Assembly (NCBI GenBank): GCA_000827325.1
Contig: KN832877.1
Span: 1,736,001 to 1,800,000, forward strand
Length of the DNA: 64,000 nucleotides
Reading direction: 5' to 3'
Source: Oidiodendron maius Zn
Lineage: Eukaryota; Ascomycota; Leotiomycetes; Myxotrichaceae
Position 1 is the stretch's first letter; the number at the start of each line of letters is the position of its first letter. Below are positions 10,664 to 22,537 of the stretch, in pieces. The notes below the pieces were generated by a model that was not told where the DNA came from, searched no databases, and saw nothing but the letters and a program-made list of their open reading frames with translations. The position numbers were made by a program, and so were the translations under genes.

Positions 10664-11419
10664 TCAGTGTTCGATCGAAATCGAAAAGAAATGTACATCT
10701 GATGCATCTGAGCCTTGATTATAATTCCCAGCCTTGAAATAGCTCTTGGGTGCGTCTAGGCTGTAAGTGCTCAAAGTCGATGACTTCCCATTAATGCTCA
10801 CGCTCAAGACATTGTTTTCGTATGAAATCGTATATGAGAACTTCGTACCAACAGGAACATTCCCGACAGTGTTAGGTACTTGATCACCACCAGATCGAGT
10901 CTTCTCAACTCCCATAGTGAGCACACCTGCCGTGCTATAATACAGCTCAGCAACCGGCTTAGTCGAGACACTACCGTCTATATGTATTTGACCAATGCAT
11001 GTGCCATACTTGCTGTTATCTGGTTTTGGTACAGATAACGTAACACTAAGCTTGTTTTTTGAAGAATTCGGATCCCAGCTAGAAGTCTCTGCTAGCTCAG
11101 TGCGACAATGTTCGCTATTTGCAGTGGTAACACAGCCAGAAGAGGCGGGCGATCCGGGAACTTTCATGACAAGTGCGCCATCCCCGCTTTCGGTGAAAAA
11201 GTATGAAGGGTTCTTGTAACCGGAGCAGCCCTTAAGAGAAGAGCTAGAGATCGTAGTCGGGTTGCCTTGTGTACCAATGGGCAGTTGGAGTTTCCAAGGG
11301 CTCAGGTCAAAATTGCCTCCTGGCGCGCAGTCTGGATTTAGGGCTGCGGCAGGAAGAGCTGTGGCAGGAAGTGCTATAGCAAGCAGTAAGGAGAGGGAGA
11401 GGGCTGTTTTGGCAGACAT
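10664..11419 (-). CDS. Secreted polysaccharide lyase family 7 (alginate lyase 2 fold)
   Basis: A single-exon 251-residue protein with a clear signal peptide (basic residue at 4, hydrophobic run to about residue 22, Ala-rich cleavage region). All three PL7 signatures are present: RTEL at 106-109, QIH at 144-146 and YFKAGNYNQ at 227-235. In this family QIH rather than QVH usually goes with guluronate-containing substrates (established knowledge). It is a catalytic domain only, with no binding module. Cys31/Cys65 and Cys96/Cys105/Cys141 could form disulfides. Beta-elimination of alginate or a related uronan outside the cell is the predicted activity. Fungal PL7 members occur in non-marine moulds too, so alginate may not be the natural substrate. 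Confidence 0.92.
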   Translation of the reverse strand: MSAKTALSLSLLLAIALPATALPAAALNPDCAPGGNFDLSPWKLQLPIGTQGNPTTISSSSLKGCSGYKNPSYFFTESGDGALVMKVPGSPASSGCVTTANSEHCRTELAETSSWDPNSSKNKLSVTLSVPKPDNSKYGTCIGQIHIDGSVSTKPVAELYYSTAGVLTMGVEKTRSGGDQVPNTVGNVPVGTKFSYTISYENNVLSVSINGKSSTLSTYSLDAPKSYFKAGNYNQGSDASDVHFFSISIEH

Positions 11420-11535
11420 GGTGTTATTCTTGCTAAGATAGGATGGGGTTAAAAACTTAGAAGTAAATTGTGAAAAGGCAGACGAGAGAAGATTGTCATA
11501 GCCAGGGAGAGAATCTTAACAAGTTGTGAAGGAGA

Positions 11536-11544
11536 CATATATAC
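11536..11544 (-). promoter_or_regulatory. Candidate TATA box of the PL7 gene
   Basis: The minus-strand sequence GTATATATG lies about 117 bases before the start codon, in an otherwise mixed-composition region. Confidence 0.4.
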
Positions 11545-14500
11545 TGGAACTTGTCCTCTGGGACAAGTCTGCGGACAAATTCTCCCCCGAGTAGTTCCCC
11601 TCCTAATTAGGAATTTATGGTCTGTGGAATCGTCGCAAAGCATCCGCCAAGAGCATACCCCCCACCCCCCCCTCATAACATGCTTGAAATTATCCAGACT
11701 AGGAAATACTATTACAAATAAGGAGCTATTAGAATGAAAGTACCGTGATAATTTTCCTTAATTTGCGTCAGATACATGTCTTCAACTGTGCTAAGCTAGG
11801 CTTCTTTGGAGATAAGGGCTAGTTTCCGCCATGCTATGTCTATTTTCAATGTAGATAGTCAACTGACCAGGCCGTGGGCCATTCAAAATAAGCTAGATGA
11901 TTGGTGGGAGTACGATTAGTTTACTGGCACGGGATCAGGGAAATATGAAGTATCTAATATCGTGAAACAGAAGAATCCGCGAGGCGGAGATGAATTAGAC
12001 CGGTGGCCGGTCCGTCGGCGGTGGGATTGTCGGTTGTGGGATTAGCGACTCGCCACCTTGTTCCCAAGTTACTGCTTTCGTATCTTATCTACACCACCGG
12101 TTTTGCATTCTATTATGGATGTTGACAGAGCAATGTTTAACTGGAGGAAATATGTTTATCCACTTATACACACGTTATTAACCCCGCCATTTGGGGGAAT
12201 GGTGGCAATCAAAACCACCTGGCCAACAAAGCAGAAGCTATGCCCAAACCAGTTTGCAAAGAACATCGCAACAAGATGTTATTTGAACAGTAGGTATAAA
12301 TTATATGGGCCCTCTTGTTCCATCTCTAGTGTCACATTAATCAAGTTGAAATCGACGATAACTCTGCCTCTTAACCTCCTCCCTGTAATCACTGCTCAGC
12401 CGACGTTATGTCTCTGAATCAGCTCTCCGCACTCCCTGGCCACGATTATTGGCCTCGCCTGCGTCACCATCCCCACGCATGTTGATGGTGCTTCATACAA
12501 TAAACCTTCTGCAGGACCATCCATCAAAGGCATAGTTTGCTGGCGCCACCTCATTATCGGCATCTAAGATAGCTCTATCTGCCGCTAAGGCCCCTAAAGT
12601 ACCGTCTGACGCAACGTACATTCTCAAGGCAGGAAATCACCGAAGGCTTCTATTCACAGTGAATGGGCTAGTTTTTTCTAAGGTATGTGCGAGAGCCTTG
12701 AAAGATATAACATTATCCTTTTAATATTATTGACAGGGGGCTACCTACATTTAGGTTACCGACATAGATGTAGACTGCAACGAGATTGACTATAAGTGTA
12801 AGGTAACAATATTTTCTTAAATATAAAGTTTACTAGGATTTAACACATTTCGTTTTAGGGTAATCTAGATGGCTGGGATCAAAGGAACTTTAGGGCTCTT
12901 ACTACCTATAAGGTGCTAGAGATTATTATCCCTAACAAGTTTGCGACTAAATATCAAAGTGAACTTACTGGTAATAACGTTGCTACAGTCGTTTCGCATA
13001 CATTTGTCTAATTTTATACATGTCTAAAAACAGAATGTTCTAGGGCTAACGTAACAAATTGGTGGTAGCAAGATATTCTACAGTGTTTTCGCTAACACAG
13101 ATAGCGAGTCGCCTAAGGAAATTGGCGAAGCCTCATGGCTAATGGCAAGGACTTGCTTTCAAGAGAGCCAGAGTCGATCAAGATTAGGGGTAGGTTGCAG
13201 TGTGGGGAATATTGTCACGGCCGTAATACGCCTCTGTATTTGAGACCTAAATATAGACAGCCTGTATTCCAATACACTGTATTATTTGAACATACAAACG
13301 GTTATAACTACAGTACCTGTATAACAAGCGTGTCAAAGTGGGGCCATTTGAGCCTACACACCCTCTTGGCACGTTTGTATAGCCTGCCAGGCCCTTAATA
13401 TTCTGCCAGGACTTGGGGGCCTCAATCACCTCTATTATATTGGCTTTAGGATGATTCCATTGAGTAGAGATGGTAATGTTTGAAGACGAAAATGGCCGTT
13501 CTACTGTTATTGATATTGCAGGAAGTGAGGGTATATCAAGAGCCATTTTGGAAAGGTTTGGATAGTCTCACTATTACTTTAGTAGAGGCCACGTACGCAT
13601 ATCGTCAACGTGATGATGAGGTGGTATTCGAAAACGACGCACTCTCAGTAAAATTTTCTACTATGAGTACTAATCAACTAGTAATTTTGCAAAGTATAGC
13701 AATATTGAGCCAATTCTAATATTGCATTGCATGATATTCAGACGCCCAGATATTGTATCGTAATAATATTACAATATAATACTGCAATAGACTTGTATTA
13801 TTTCCCATACTGAAGGCAGAAGCAACGGTGCATAAGAAAGGGGTAATTTCTAACAGTAATCCGGCCGCCGGTCCTCCCGTCCCCCGCTGTGGCGCATTTT
13901 ATACTTCGGTTTCTTAGGCTCAAGTTGCTCGTATTCCCCCTAGAACCTGGCCCGTGCCACTCAACACTCGCGCTTCCCCAATTATCTAGCATTTTTTGAA
14001 TAGTCCACGGCCACGCAAATTGACTAACTTGATGTAGAGAATAACTCGTAGGATAGCATATCATTTCCAAAACAAGCGGATCCTCCTCTTTCTAGATCGG
14101 TCATAAGTGAGAATACGAACTATTGTAGGTCACATGCTCTTCAGCTTCCCGCATTCCTCCACATTCGATAGGTGGAGATTACGGCGAGTGCTTTATGCTT
14201 CATTTAGCATTGATCAGAACGAATGCTTCAGGTACTATGGACAGTAGATTATTTAGAATGCCGAGCTGAGATGATCGAGATCGGCAAACGGGCTGATACG
14301 GACAGGTCCGGTCCATGCTATTCACAAGTGGTTCACTTGACTAAGTTATCACTCTTTTGCACCCCTGTAGTACTTATAGGACAGGATATTAAAGACTTCA
14401 AATACTTAGGTAAACTTTACTTTCAGTTGATTATGCAGTAAAATTTTCCTTTGAATCTTAGCTTAGCACGCTTAAATATGGTTATTTAAAGTAAAGTGAT

Positions 14501-15514
14501 CTTTCATAGTGCTTTCTCATATACCTCCTTAATACAACCTACGTTCCTCTCTCGTAAGTTTTCAATTCTTCTTTCACGAATATTACCCCTCTTTACGATA
14601 ACTTTGTAATATTCCCACCAATCATAACTTTCTGGTTTAGATAGAAATTACTTCTAGAGAAGTTGTCTCGAAGTTGTGCATCAAAGGATAAATATATATG
14701 TTATTCTTTAGCTATACATTATTGAAATTCTTTTATTAGCTATAATAATCTTCTCTTTTTTACCTTCTCCGTAGTATATTCCCATGGTTTCAATTATCTC
14801 CTGTCTTAATATTACAAATATTATACCTACTAAAATAGCCCTTTCCCTTATTCTCTTACTTATTATGGCACTTGTCAAATTGTTGTAACGTCTTCCATAA
14901 ATAATTCTTTGTAGGTGTCAAAAGCCGAACATACTAAATGTAAATATAAAAGCGGCATGGCGAATATCTAAATGGAATATTGAAAATAATGCATTTGAAT
15001 GCTAAATTCTGGATCCCTCCAACTTGCTGAGAATACCACAACAGGATAGGTACCTATTCCACACGCCGCCTGCTTCCCGCACTATGTGCCTTGGCGATAA
15101 CTATCCCCTCGTTTTGGCAATCGCAGCCTTAGCTGCCTGGCTTGCACCCTTCTCGAGTCTTGGATTGCCGTTCAAAGTCGGCTGCCAAAAGCCCTGGTAT
15201 GATTGCTTGTTTATCTGGAAAGAAGACTGGGGCGTCTGTCACGTATATATGGGGCAAGTCAAAGTCTACATCTTTGATCTCCATAGGTTAGGGCAGCTGA
15301 TGTATTGCCGAAAGCCGAGGTTGATGCAAATAAAAGTTGCGGGAGCCCGCAGTTGAATATAAGTTACCGGTACACCCCCTTAGATTTGACTTTGACCAGG
15401 TCGGTTGCTTTACTACAAATCTCAGAAATAGTAGTATTTTTCATCCATCCTTTCATCTCTCAAATCCCTCTCTTCTCACTCCCTATATTTGGGTCACGGA
15501 CACTTAGTCTCACG
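11545..15514. other. Four-kilobase gene desert with decayed sequence
   Basis: No complete gene. Around 12400-12710 the plus strand keeps a roughly 60-codon open frame (containing APKVPSDATYILKAGNHRR) of normal composition whose family I do not recognise; it looks like a remnant. Positions 13720-13800 and 14430-15000 are very A+T rich with TA-rich runs, consistent with RIP-type decay. The final part is the leader of the aquaporin gene. Confidence 0.55.
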
Positions 15515-16894
15515 ATGTCAACTTCTCATGCGGAGAAGACCTCAGATCACGCCGGCAATGATGTGCGCCGCTTGCACACTCATGAATTGGAGGTCGGCGT
15601 CACGGATGCCGTACGGAGACATGTGCAGAGGCACGTCATTCCTCCAAAGCCCGTTTCCCAGCGGAAGCTTGATTTCGAACACGCTAGACCACGCTGGATG
15701 AGAGAAATGGCTGCCGAAGCTATTGGTGTGTTCTTCTATGTGTAAGTTAGCCACATTTGCTATTGCGCAAGGCGAAACTGGTTGGAACTGATAGCCCCTC
15801 AAGTTACCCCGGCATTGCTTCAACAGCTTCCTTCATCTTGAACAATATTGAGCCTGCTTTTGGATCCTTGTTTCAAATTGGTTGCGCGTACGCTCTCGGC
15901 ATTGCGTTCGCGATCATAGTCTGCGGTCCGACTTCTGGCGGCCACTTCCACCCAGCCATAACTATTTGTTTGGCCGTTTGGCAAGGTGTATGTGTTCACC
16001 CGTCCTGACCGTCTTGCTGAAGGAGTGCTAATTGTGAAATTTAGTTCCCATGGTCAAAAGTTCCCAGGTATATACTCGCTCAAGTGTTTGGGTCCTTCCT
16101 TGCCGGTATGGTGCTCGTTGGAGTATATCATCCGCAATTGTCGGCACTGGAAGCGAAGTTTGTGGCAGCGGGCCTGCCCCCTAATTCGTTAGGCGGCCCA
16201 GGATCTATTTTAGCCTCTTTCCCCGGACCTACCCAGACTAACTATGGATATCTATTTGCCATAGAATTTTTCGTGTGCACATTCATTGTGAGTATTGTTG
16301 CAGATAACATTAGCACTAGCAGGACTAACAGCAGCCAGGGTATTGTCATCTGGGCTGTCCTGGACCCGGCGAATCCATTTATATCACCGTCTACCGCGCC
16401 ATTCGTCGTTGGTTTTGCATACGCTGATATGATATGGGGATTCGGTGGTGTAACAATCGCAACCAACACGGCTCGTGACCTTGGAACTCGAATTGTAGCA
16501 GCAATATTCTATGGTGGAGGTAAGTATTGCCACACTGTCGATTCTCTTTTATGCTCATGCATACAACATTGACGGGCATGTTAGAGAGGCTCCCTTCCTC
16601 CCTTCTATCATAAGAGTTGTATTAATTTCGTACACAGACGCTTTCAACCGCTACTCTGCCATATCAATTCTTGTTAACATCCCAGCGACACTCTTCGCTA
16701 CAGCTGTCTATGAATTTATTCTGAAGGATAGCTTTGCTAGTATTGCAAAGGGACACAATATACATGAGGATGGAGAAGAAGGACTCGCACGCCATCTTAC
16801 AAAGGTCGGCACGCTGGATCAGGGCATGAGCAACGCGGCTGGTCGAAGCACCGATGATTCCTATCAGAAAGGCAAGCATAGCTCGCCCGTTTAA
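15515..16894 (+). CDS. Aquaporin/aquaglyceroporin-like channel with altered NPA motifs
   Basis: Four exons (15515-15741, 15804-15987, 16045-16519, 16638-16894) with introns of 62, 57 and 118 nt give 380 residues. The MIP fold is supported by about six hydrophobic segments, the SGGHFHPAIT segment at loop B and IATNTARDLGTR at loop E. The two NPA boxes are therefore HPA (125-127) and NTA (278-280); the Arg after the second box, part of the selectivity filter, is kept. Variant NPA boxes are known in fungal X-intrinsic and other atypical MIPs (established knowledge). The 60-residue charged N-terminus and 50-residue C-terminus are cytosolic tails. The donor of intron 2 was placed at GTATGT (15988) because it restores WQGFPWSKVPR. 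Transport of water, glycerol or another small solute across the plasma membrane is inferred. Confidence 0.85.
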
Positions 16895-18162
16895 ATATGG
16901 AGCTGGTGGAGTCTCTTGGGAACAGCTGTGGAGAAAGGTGCCAAGGGCGTGCATGACAATTCTGAAATTTCTCTGTGTAAAGTCTTCGGCGGTAAAGATT
17001 ATCAGCGTTACTAATTCTGAGGGATTGAAATGACAGACACTTTGCGTTTCAAGTGCCGCCTACTCTATCAGCCGCCTTGAACAGTATTTATAGCAGTTTG
17101 TTTAGGCCTTAAAAATGCTTAGGGAATATCACTTAATGCCCTAGACCATGAATCGATCCTACCAAGTTGGTAACGCTAATCTCAAATGTGAACTGCAGTT
17201 ACCTGCACATACGCAATTTACTGACACTCTTGAAACATGCGCAAAGGCATTGGGAATGAATTTGCCATATTTAAATAAATTTGTCAAACCTAATACCCAA
17301 CCGTCTAGCTTATGTTAATTCCATCTCTGCTCGAGAATAAATTCAATATTCCAGTGGTAGGGACGAGGTGAAATCTGCTCGCTTCGCTCGCTGCGCGACT
17401 AAAGGCAGTATAATTAGTAACTTAAATGCGTACTTGAATACACTCCCTTTTCGACTACCCTTCTAAAATACTACCCGTTTATACATATCTTAAAATACAA
17501 ACTCAAATACACACATACTATATGTAAACTTTAGAACTATTTTATATACTTCAATTAATTAACGATCTAACCGTCTAGCTTAGGGGTTAATATACTTCTA
17601 AGGTTGGGCTTCCATCCACCGGATCGGGTATCAATTATATAAGCAATCTCTGTGTCAACTCGTCCAGAATCGATTGCCCTGCTCTAATAGGGGAAGCCTG
17701 GTTTAAATACAAAATGGGTTTGTGGGTCTATTAATCTCCGAGCCGTGCTTAGTCATGCCCAGGTTGACACTCTGAGAACTAGTCCTGATCGGGAAAATCA
17801 CGTGACTACAGATTGACTCGCTTGGCTGATTGCTATCCCACACCACTATATTAGACTCAGCCCTCGTCACCTTACTACTGTCGAGTTAACCCATGCTATA
17901 TTACTGTATTACGGTTAATCCATGCCATCTTACTAGACATAGTCCACGCTGTCTTACTTAGTATATTTTCACTACCCAGGTAAAGCTCGCTTGTCAGATC
18001 CCTTCGGCCGCTAGCTGTTTGTCAGGAAATTGCTGACACTTAGCTGTCTTAGTACCTGCTGACATCAGACGAAGTACATATAGGGGTTCGCCCGGTCTTT
18101 GAAATGAAATATTAATTTCTTGCACCTCGCTAAATCGACATAAGATTTCAGCTTCATAGAAC
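16895..18162. other. Intergenic region with repeats upstream of the FAD monooxygenase
   Basis: Contains a 14-bp direct repeat (AACCGTCTAGCTTA at 17299-17312 and 17569-17582) enclosing a TA-rich segment with a GC-rich inverted motif (CTCGCTTCGCTCG near 17380), and a four-unit tandem repeat at 17861-17966 listed separately. No coding frame was recognised. Confidence 0.6.
17861..17966. repeat. Degenerate tandem repeat, about 29-bp unit, four copies
   Basis: Units begin at 17861, 17890, 17919 and 17943. Each follows the pattern CC(A/T)(T/C)G followed 5-7 bases later by TTACT, and the first two end in GTTAA. Units one and two are 29 bp; the third is 24 bp. It sits about 200 bp before the start of the monooxygenase gene, inside its probable promoter. 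Confidence 0.6.
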
Positions 18163-20842
18163 ATGGAGAAGAATCAGGAGAGGCGCAGAGATCTTCGTGT
18201 CATTATTGTTGGTGCGTCAATCTCGGGATTAACTCTGGCTAATGCTTTGGCTCGAGCTGGCATAGAATTCGTGGTTCTCGAGAAGCAGAAGGATGTTGAG
18301 ATTCAGAAGGGTGCGTCGATTGTTATTTTCTCAAATGGATTCGTGGCTCTAGATCAATTGGGTCTATATGAGAAACTCACAGATATTACACTTCCCCTCC
18401 TTGCAAATAATGCCCGCTCTGGACGGGAGGCTCGACTGATCAGGCACTACGATGCCTTCGAACTGGCAAGCAAAAGGTACATAGTGCTGAGAATCCTACA
18501 AGTCAAATAATTGTGCTTATTTAGTGCTTTGCAGAACTGGCTATCCTATAGTGATGCTTGAACGTCTGGGTCTTATAAAGCTGCTCTACAATAATCTTCC
18601 TAAGAAAGACCAGGTTTTCACTAGCCATCAGGTATCCAGAGTGGACTACTCACCCAAAGGTGTCTATGTTTACTGTAATAACGGCGCTTTCTTTGAAGGC
18701 GATTTAGTAGTGGGCGCAGATGGCATACATAGCATAGTTCGTTCGGAGATGTGGCGTCAGGCTGCAAAGACTGATCTACACGCATTTGAAATCAAAGACA
18801 AGGCATGTGAGTTTCACCAACCCCCGCCCCTAGCAATTTTGTTGAGAAATACCTTTGTACTCATATTTTCAAGCAATGTCTGCCGAATTCAATATTATAT
18901 TTGGATTTTCGAGGGGCGTTAAAGGACTCGTCGTAGGCCATGACCAGCGGGTTCATGGTAAGGACTTTGCAATCCTGGCACTGCATGCGCAAAACGACAC
19001 CACATACTGGTTTCTATGGAACAAACTGGATAAAAAATACAATACGCCAAATATACCTCGGTACTCACAGGACGAAGCTGCAGCTGTTGCGCAGAAATAT
19101 CTCGACTGCCATGTGAATGAAACAGTTTTATTCAAAGACTTATGGGATAACCGAGTAACTTATAGCATGCACCCCGTGGAAGAATACCTTGCTAAGCGCT
19201 GGACTTGGAATCGTTTTGTGGCAATTGGTGATGCAGTACATAAGGTATCTATATACTAAAAAGACATTTAGCTTCATATACTAAGTAATTTTTTATAGTT
19301 TGGCCCTAATAATGGCCAAGGAGGAATGGCTGCAATTGAAGACGCCGCAGCGCTTGCAAACTATATCAAGAAGATCAACGAGTCAAGCAGCAGCTCGTTA
19401 GATACGACTTTAATTGAGCAATACCTAGGCGCCTTTGAAAAGCTTCGAGAGAGACGAGTTAAGTCTATGGATGAGGAATCAAGGTTGATACTACGCGGCG
19501 ACACACTCCAAGGCTGGGTGGCATACTTTATGACTCATCACCTCATTCCTAATATTCCGGACTTCATTGAGAACTCATGGACCGCTAATGCGGTTGGCTC
19601 TGTCGTGATCGACTATCTTCCATTTCCGGAACGTGCTAGAACAGGTACTATGCGGCTGAACACTTTACTAGGAAACGGAACACAAGATAGCCTGCTAATC
19701 AGAACTTTCCGGGCGCTTCCGTTGCTATTCGTACTTTTCGGGTTCCTGTACGCCGGCAAAATTGTGTTAGAGCCAGTACATACCCTACTCCCAAACTATA
19801 GAACGTACGCCATGTCAACCGGAGATTGGAGAAATTCACGTTTGTTTAATGTGGACGCATATTCTGAGCCACAATCTAGATTGACCAACCCGGCAAGCGA
19901 GCTAGAAGTCCTTGCTCTGTCCTATCATTCAATAATAAGGCATAACGACTCCTTTTATACACTAGTCCTGCTATTATTCGATTTCCACTCAGTATATGGC
20001 ATAATGCTGATCGAAGGATACCGGAGAGGCACCAGCCTGACATTTGCACAGTTGTAGGGTCCTGAAACTCAAGATGACAAGTAAAACTCTAGCTAATTAA
20101 CATCAGGCCAATTTTGTTCTCCTCTCTATTGAAAGCAAGAGGTTGTGGAGCCATATCAATATACAGCCTCTGCTACTACATTCAAAACTCCCCTCAAAAC
20201 TTCATAACAGCGGATCAGCGGTATGTCCGTAAAAGTTACGCACAGATGCTTCTACCGGCGATTACTATTGCTTATACCGTACCAACACTATACATGTTGT
20301 TCCTTGCACCTCGGACATCTTCATTTATAGACATTATTTCGCTCTGGCAATTCTTCCCAGTAATTGTACCTATGGTACATACTTTACTCGCGAGACTTGT
20401 ACCTGACACTACAATTCAGGATCGCATTGACAATCCATGGGTAGATCTGCCACACCTGCGGAGATTCTATGCTGCAACGGGGTTGGTTTCTGCCATTTCA
20501 TATTGGTATGTGAATTTTATGGGACCCTCATCCGTTGCTTGGATGATTGTATCTAAGATTTCACGACTCTATGTTACACCTGGTTCCATGGGAGATGCAT
20601 GGGGCGTTCTCCTCGTGATAGATTATCTCGCCGAAATTCTCGCAATAGCAATTCTCGTTATATTGCAATTCCGAGACTTGAAGGCTATTGGGCGGCTAGA
20701 GGTGTCCTGGGCAAAGCTTGTGCTAGTATATATTACTCTCATAATTTTGTGCGGGCCTGGAGCAGCAGCTGTGATAATGTGGGCTTACAGAGAAGAGATC
20801 TTGAAGAATATACCACAAGCTCCAAGAACTAGGTTGAGTTGA
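18163..20842 (+). CDS. FAD-dependent monooxygenase fused to a C-terminal multi-pass membrane domain
   Basis: Five exons (18163-18476, 18535-18806, 18874-19244, 19299-20053, 20107-20842) with introns of 58, 67, 54 and 53 nt encode 815 residues. Residues 1 to about 420 are a group A-type flavin monooxygenase: VIIVGASISGLTLANAL (FAD dinucleotide motif), VGADGIHSIVR, and IGDAVHKFGPNNGQG (flavin pyrophosphate loop). The second half has about seven or eight hydrophobic helices with a conserved-looking TFAQLPILFS segment. Long fungal monooxygenases of this build occur in terpenoid and meroterpenoid clusters (general knowledge; the role of the membrane half is not established). The last intron has a weak donor (GTAGGG) but restores a frame common in the family. 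Epoxidation or hydroxylation of a lipophilic substrate at an internal membrane is inferred. The next gene is a pathway-type regulator. Confidence 0.85.
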
Positions 20843-21017
20843 GTTATTTTTGTAAGCTTCTCGCTCTATCTAAGTTAAGCTATAAGCCATCCTACAATTG
20901 TATTGGCAATCGGTGCCTGCTAGATCAGAAGCTGTGGCATGAGATGTTGATGATGAGAGCAATTTGCACCTTGAGAACCTGCAAATGGTTCGTTAGAAGA
21001 GTTAGTTAAATAAAGAG

Positions 21018-22210
21018 TCATATAAGGCCCAGGGACCCCATCGCAACTTTAGTTATGTTTAATATTTGTAAACATGGAGCATTTTTCTCATTAAGACATT
21101 GTTTCTGCTGAAAGCCGTTGGACAAGCGGGAATGGCCAAGCACATCCATCTTTGTATGGCACTTCCGCTGCCGTTGCTCCATTTCTGAAATAAGGCCTTT
21201 CAGACTGGTATTCACAAACTCATGCCCATAGATATCATCGCGCAGGATACAACGTATGGCAGTGCGCCATTCGTCTGGCTCCACCAGAGACTTCTCAAGG
21301 CTCGTGTTCTCCCCGGACAACCCACCGAGGCAATAAATGCTGTTGTCTTGAGATATACTGAGCGTTATCTGATAGCCGGCAGATTTTGCCATGCAGAATT
21401 CGTAATCGACCATCTCTAGCAATCGCTTGTAGCTGTTTACGATGGTGGGCAGCAGTGTACCAAGTAACATTGTGTTCTGGAAAGCTTCTAATGGAGGCCT
21501 CACGGGAGTTCCCATAGGCCGACCGCATTGCTCACATCGAAGGATAATCTGGGCTGTGTTTACAGCTGCGCGTACAATTACCAATGCAGCGCCCACTTCA
21601 GGCGGCAGGTCTTGAAGAGACGACATGGCCAAGTACATGGTTGCGAGGCAACTGCATGGTAGGCCAGTGCCATGAACATGACTATTGTCCGGCAGAAGAT
21701 TATGCGGCACAGTGGACTGTTCTAGGAGACCAGGCTGAGTGGAACTTTGCCTAAGGCCCATTGGTATGTTAAGGTCTCCGGTACCGAAGTTCCACAAGGT
21801 CGGATTGTCTCCAGCTATCGAGTCTACCCAGGTGTTCGATTCCGTAGTCTCTTCTGCGCTCTCAAGCAATGCGTCCAAACTGTACAAACTTGGGTCAATT
21901 GGCACATTCCTGCCGGGGGATGAAAAACGCTCAAGAGCTGAATTGTGGTCGTTTGCACTCTCGTTTATTTTCATCTCCTGTCTCCAACGTTTCCTTGGAC
22001 GACCTATATGCTTCTGCTCCGAGTAGTGGCATTCAATCTCCTCATATTTACATCGAGAACACCCTTCTTGCTCCTTTGAGCAGGCTTTCTTCGAGGTTCC
22101 TAGCTTGAAGTCAAAGCTTGATTAGGGAATCGTTGGCGCGGGGTCATACTACAGCCGTCACAAGCACGGTGTTTCGGAGCAGTGTTATTCAGTGAGATTA
22201 TGGGAGGCAT
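21018..22210 (-). CDS. Zn2Cys6 transcription factor, AflR-like
   Basis: Two exons, 22150-22210 and 21018-22099, with a 50-nt intron (22100-22149), encode 380 residues. The splice restores a perfect binuclear zinc cluster at Cys17, 20, 27, 34, 37 and 44 (spacing C2C6C6C2C6C), followed by SEQKHIGRPRKR, the basic linker usual in AflR-type regulators. The middle region (CSCLATMYLAMSSL, then a helix pair ending ILRCEQCG) resembles the AflR C-terminal domain. It is convergent with the monooxygenase, the two stop codons being only 176 bp apart, as expected for a cluster-specific activator binding palindromic CG-rich sites in target promoters (established knowledge of the family). The intron splits the zinc finger, so automatic callers may start too late at an internal ATG (21974) and lose the DNA-binding domain. 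Confidence 0.88.
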
Positions 22211-22537
22211 TGTAATCTTAGCGCCATATAGATACAGTTCGATTTGAAACTATGCTGATGTAATAGTAGCGGCGTAGCTATGGATGCTGTGGAAGTGAAG
22301 TTAAGGAAAGAAGGAAGTGAAGTTAACGGGAGCCTTGGGACGCCAAGTGTCAGCTGACCAGCCTTCAATTCCAGGCTTATTGGCGCTAAAGTACAGATGG
22401 TCTATCACCATCTAATGCCTTGAACTTCGATTCAACTCGGGCGATCAGCTGAAATTACAAAACTCAGACTGTACCGCACTATCGTTCCATATATATTCTC
22501 AGAGGTATGCAAACAATCCAGACAATCATTACCCTCC
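22211..22537. promoter_or_regulatory. Upstream region of the AflR-like gene
   Basis: This 327-bp spacer lies between the methyltransferase stop and the regulator start, both on the minus strand. It must hold the regulator's promoter. No clear palindromic CG operator or TATA box could be singled out. Confidence 0.45.
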
